The notes under the pieces were generated by a model, which searched no databases, was not told the DNA's origin, and was given only the letters and a program-made list of their open reading frames with translations. DNA of 64,000 nucleotides from Porpolomopsis calyptriformis (taxonomy: Eukaryota > Basidiomycota > Agaricomycetes > Agaricales > Hygrophoraceae). The position numbers and the translations under genes are program-made. Each line of letters starts with the position of its first letter. Within the stretch, counting starts at the first letter, position 1. The stretch covers positions 1,591,780 to 1,655,779 of the forward strand of contig OX621173.1 of assembly GCA_951640195.1 (NCBI GenBank), given 5' to 3'. Positions 60,745 to 64,000 of the stretch are shown here, piece after piece.

Positions 60745-61243
60745 CTTGGCGATCTGGAGAACGAAATTGAGGCAAGTTTGGAACCTGGTTAGAAACAATC
60801 AAGGATAGGGGTATTATAGCACTGGTCCCTCACTGTTATGATTCAGACCGCACGTTCGCTTGTAGACCGTGAGATTATCACTTCAATTCACAAACGCTGT
60901 CCACTCTGAGGAAGGCCGGGTGAAACATGGTTAATCAAGCGAGGGGAATAGAGTAAAGCGGAACGGAAAGTGTCAGTAGATCGATCATTGCCGTCGAGAC
61001 GCTGGCAAGTTCATCGAGGCTCTTGTGGGAAGTCAACCGCTTGGTTTTTGGAGAATGCCGACTGCGTTTACCCTAAGGCTAGCAGATTCCACACCAACTG
61101 TGATTAAACGTAGTCTACCTTCATTCCTATTTTTCTCTGAATACGACTTGATTGAGTTGGTCATCGCACCAATTCTCTGTGCGGGCTGTGTGACCGGATT
61201 AGAAACCAACCGAATTCCTCGCTGGATGGTGTCCAGGCCACTG
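60745..61243 (+). promoter_or_regulatory. upstream region of F-box copy 2
   Basis: The part at 60890-60995 (CCACTCTGAGGAAGG, AAGCGAGGGGAATAGAGTA, GGAAAGTGTC, GATCATT) matches 62610-62710 upstream of copy 3. The promoter was therefore duplicated together with the gene. Confidence 0.65.
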
Positions 61244-62528
61244 ATGAGCCCAGACGTATTCTCCAGACGTATCTTTCAGAAATGGCGTTTTCTCAGACGC
61301 ACAAAGGAGGAATCAAAGAAGACTGAACAAGAACTCGGCTCCTCAGCTTCCTCTCCTGCAACATCAACCCCCTTTGCTTTCCTTCCCTTCGAATTGTGCC
61401 AGCCAATTATCGATAACCTCAGCGATGACCCGACTGCCCTGCGTGCTTGCAGCTTGACATGCAAATCCTTTCTGCATGCCAGCAGATGTCACCTTTTTCA
61501 TAGAGTTCGCCTCTCGGATAAAGAAGAGGCTCAACGCTTCCTTGATAAAATATGTTTCACGGATTCGCCAACCAGTCCCTGCACATACGTCCGCGAACTG
61601 TCCGTGTTTGAAGAGGAAGGTTACTGGTGGAAGCCTGAGGTTGTGAACGAAACATTACCTTTCCTTGCGACGTATTTGCCAAACGTCACTTCGCTCGAGC
61701 TTCATCGTTTTCATTGGATGATCCCCACCGATTACGTGCGGGCGAAGATATTATTGGGCTTCCAAAAGGTCAAGAACATGGTGCTACAGGGCTTCTTCGA
61801 GACATCACAACAAGCGAACGAATTCATTTCGTCATTTCCATTGCTGACGACCCTTGACCTATGGACGGTGGGATGGGAGCGAGACAGTGAACCACTAATT
61901 CCTCTACCCCAGGGTTTGAAATCTGTTTCCCTGCACTCCAATAAATCGCATTTTTTCAATCGGCTTCTGCACCTCGAGTCACCTCCTGCCGTATCCGCCC
62001 TTTATCTTAAAAATATTAATCCAGAGGACTGCCAAGCATTGGGTAAACTGCTCAAGACACTAGGTTCGCGTCTTGAGCATCTGCAACTAGTCGAGGATGA
62101 TGTTACCCTTGCAACAGGCAAGTTTTATCGCACTCGTGGTTTGTTTGACTGGTTTAATTGGTGTCACAGCTTTCTGCGCAAATCTCATCAGCCTTTCACA
62201 CAACACCAGTCTTCGTTCGATTCACCTCCTCCTCTGTTCAGCTGGGCGGAATAACCATTCGACTCTGGATTGGGTGCCCACGTTATTCTCTCAGATCACC
62301 TCACATCATATGGAAGATGTTCGGCTCTCATTGCCCCAAAACGGTGTCAAATTGGAGGTCTTTTTGCCTTCATTAGAACACGTTTTCGTTCAACAACACT
62401 GGTCCAACCTTCGGCGCCTTGAAATAACAGCTTACAGGTTCACGATGCCAGAATTCCCCAAATCCCTGGGGGCTTACATGCCCATACTTGACAGCCGTGG
62501 TGTTGTCCTCGTTGCAATTCGACTTTGA
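61244..62528 (+). CDS. F-box/LRR-like protein, copy 2
   Basis: The start is chosen by homology: MSPDVFSRRIFQKWRFLRRT aligns with the starts of the other copies, although the frame is open back to 61025. The F-box is FLPFELCQPIIDNLSDDPTA / LRACSLTCKSFLHASRCHLF. LRR-like segments follow (FLATYLPNVTSLELHRFHWM, LLKTLGSRLEHLQL). A phase-1 intron 62118-62169 has a GC donor (AG/GCAAGT) and continues AFCANLISLSHNTSLRSIHL. The protein ends HWSNLRRLEI...MPILDSRGVVLVAIRL, slightly shorter than copy 1. Putative SCF substrate receptor. Confidence 0.85.
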
Positions 62529-62948
62529 CAATCCCTCAGTTCTTCAGTCCAGTTTTGTAATATTATATCGTCACCGTACATTCGCCATCTATGGTGCGAC
62601 CATGGCTTCACAAATGCTACCCACTCCGAGGAAGGGTGAATAGATTGCGGTTAGCCAAGCAAGGGGAGTGTAGAGTAGAGAAAGCGGGCGGAAAGTGTCC
62701 GATTGATCATTATCTTTGTCACATTTATTATAAGACACTCCTCAGTCGAAGCCGCTTGTCTCGAAGACGGCCAACCTCAGCACTGGTGCGTCCATTAGGC
62801 CACATTTCACTTTGGCAGTAGTGATCACGACTCTGAGTGGTATTAAAGAAGATAGAAGGGATCCTTGCAGCTTGGGTGCGGGCAGTCACCGCAACAAATC
62901 AGGCTACAAAAGCCCCTCCACTTTCACCCTTAAATATCCAGATCCCTA
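62529..62948 (+). promoter_or_regulatory. upstream region of F-box copy 3
   Basis: 420 bp. The part at 62610-62710 is the duplicate of 60890-60995. No other gene seen. Confidence 0.6.
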
Positions 62949-64000
62949 ATGAGCCCAAACATATTCTCAAGACATATCTGTTGGAAATGGCGGTTTCTCA
63001 GACGCGTGAAGGATGGATTAAAGAATACTGACCAAGAAGCCGGTTCATCCACTGCCCTTCCTCTTTATATCGACCTCAATGACGGCCAGGCAGGTCTGCA
63101 AGATCAAGTCAAACCAGAAGACTGCGAAACGACCCCCACCATATCTCATTTTGCTCTCCTTCCTTTCGAATTGTGTCAGGCTATTATCGATAACCTCAGC
63201 GACGACCAGACTGCCCTACATGCTTGCAGCTTGACCTGCAAAGCCTTTCTACATCCCAGCAGACGTCACATTTTTCATAGTATTACGCTCAACCACAAAG
63301 AAGATGCTACACACTTCCTTTGCAGAATATGTTTCACTGATTCACCAACCAGTCTCTGCACATACGTCCGCACCCTGTCCGTGTATCAAGGGAAGTTCTG
63401 GAGGCCTCAATTTTTGGACGAAACATTACCTTTCCTTGCGACATTCCTGCCAAACGTTACTTCCCTCACGCTTGGTGTTTTGGATTGGACGTCCCTCGAT
63501 GACAGCAGGCGGGAGAAGATATTATCAGGCTTCCCCAATGTCCAGTACTTGGCGCTACAAGCCTCCTTCGAGACATCACAACAAGCGAACGAATTCATTT
63601 CGTCATTTCCATTCCTGACGACCCTCCATTTATGGGAAATGAACTGGCAATCATATAGTGAACCAGTAATCCCTCTACCCTGCGGTTTGAAATCTATTAC
63701 GATGCCCTCCAACACATCACATTTTTTGAATCGGCTTCTGCACCTCAAGTCACCTGGTGTATCCGCCCTTTGCTTCAAAGATTTCTATTCAGAGGATGCC
63801 CAAGCGGTGGGTGAACTGCTCAAGACACTAGGTTCGCGTCTCGAGCATCTCCAACTAATTGAACGTTATGGGACCCTCACAACAGGCTAGTATAATGTGT
63901 TATCGCGCTGGTGGTTTAATTTGACTGCTTTAATTTCATTTCACAGCTGTCCGCGTAAATCTCATTAACCTTTCCCACAACATCAATCTTCGTTCGGTTC
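62949..64000 (+). CDS. F-box/LRR-like protein, copy 3 (cut by window end)
   Basis: Starts MSPNIFSRHICWKWRFLRRV. It keeps the acidic spacer found in copy 1 (LQDQVKPEDCETT) that copy 2 has lost. The F-box is LLPFELCQAIIDNLSDDQTA / LHACSLTCKAFLHPSRRHIF. A phase-1 intron 63886-63946 aligns with those of the other copies but begins with GC (GCTAGT); the next exon reads AVRVNLINLSHNINLRSV and runs off the window. Only the first two thirds can be seen. Confidence 0.85.

Overview
The window is nuclear DNA of a filamentous basidiomycete, almost certainly an Agaricomycete. Genes are packed on both strands and split by many 45-60 nt introns. Several proteins belong to families typical of mushroom-forming fungi: a WW-like zinc-ribbon/membrane protein, a NACHT-ankyrin NLR, a Crinkler-type protein, a fungal-type P450 and tandem F-box proteins. 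No rRNA, transposase, reverse transcriptase or CRISPR array was seen. There is one tRNA gene.

Layout. 0-7 kb: the promoter of a gene lying left of the window, its WW-like paralogue, a complex I assembly factor (NDUFAF2 type), proteasome subunit RPN3, tRNA-Cys and oligosaccharyltransferase subunit SWP1. 7-11 kb: an NLR-like NACHT-ankyrin gene with 18 near-identical ankyrin repeats and decayed extra repeats at its 3' end. 11-14 kb: SEC20 and a PHD/chromodomain protein. 14-26 kb: an accessory stretch with a secreted PAP2/haloperoxidase-like enzyme, a Crinkler-type effector-like protein, a flavin monooxygenase, a FYVE-RING ligase, a cytochrome P450 and an unknown serine/proline-rich protein. 26-34 kb: SEC23 and an OPT oligopeptide transporter. 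34-56 kb: an S/T-P-rich protein, RNA polymerase subunit RPB10, separase ESP1, PI4P 5-kinase (MSS4), condensin subunit 1, a TLG1/syntaxin-6 type SNARE and a CSC1/OSCA channel. 56-64 kb: a recently expanded F-box cluster (two complete copies, one cut by the window edge, one deletion relic) mixed with small unknown genes.

Together, the housekeeping genes cover secretion (SEC20, SEC23, TLG1, SWP1), protein turnover (RPN3) and chromosome segregation (ESP1, condensin). The accessory genes cover sensing or conflict (NLR, Crinkler), oxidative metabolism (P450, FMO, PAP2/haloperoxidase-like) and ubiquitin targeting (F-box, RING). The palindrome TCACGTGA recurs six times, each copy in a promoter and usually within about 120 bp of a start codon.

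Gene models were spliced by eye from GT-AG or GC-AG signals, open frames and recalled family motifs. Start codons of the FMO and CSC1 genes are the least certain.
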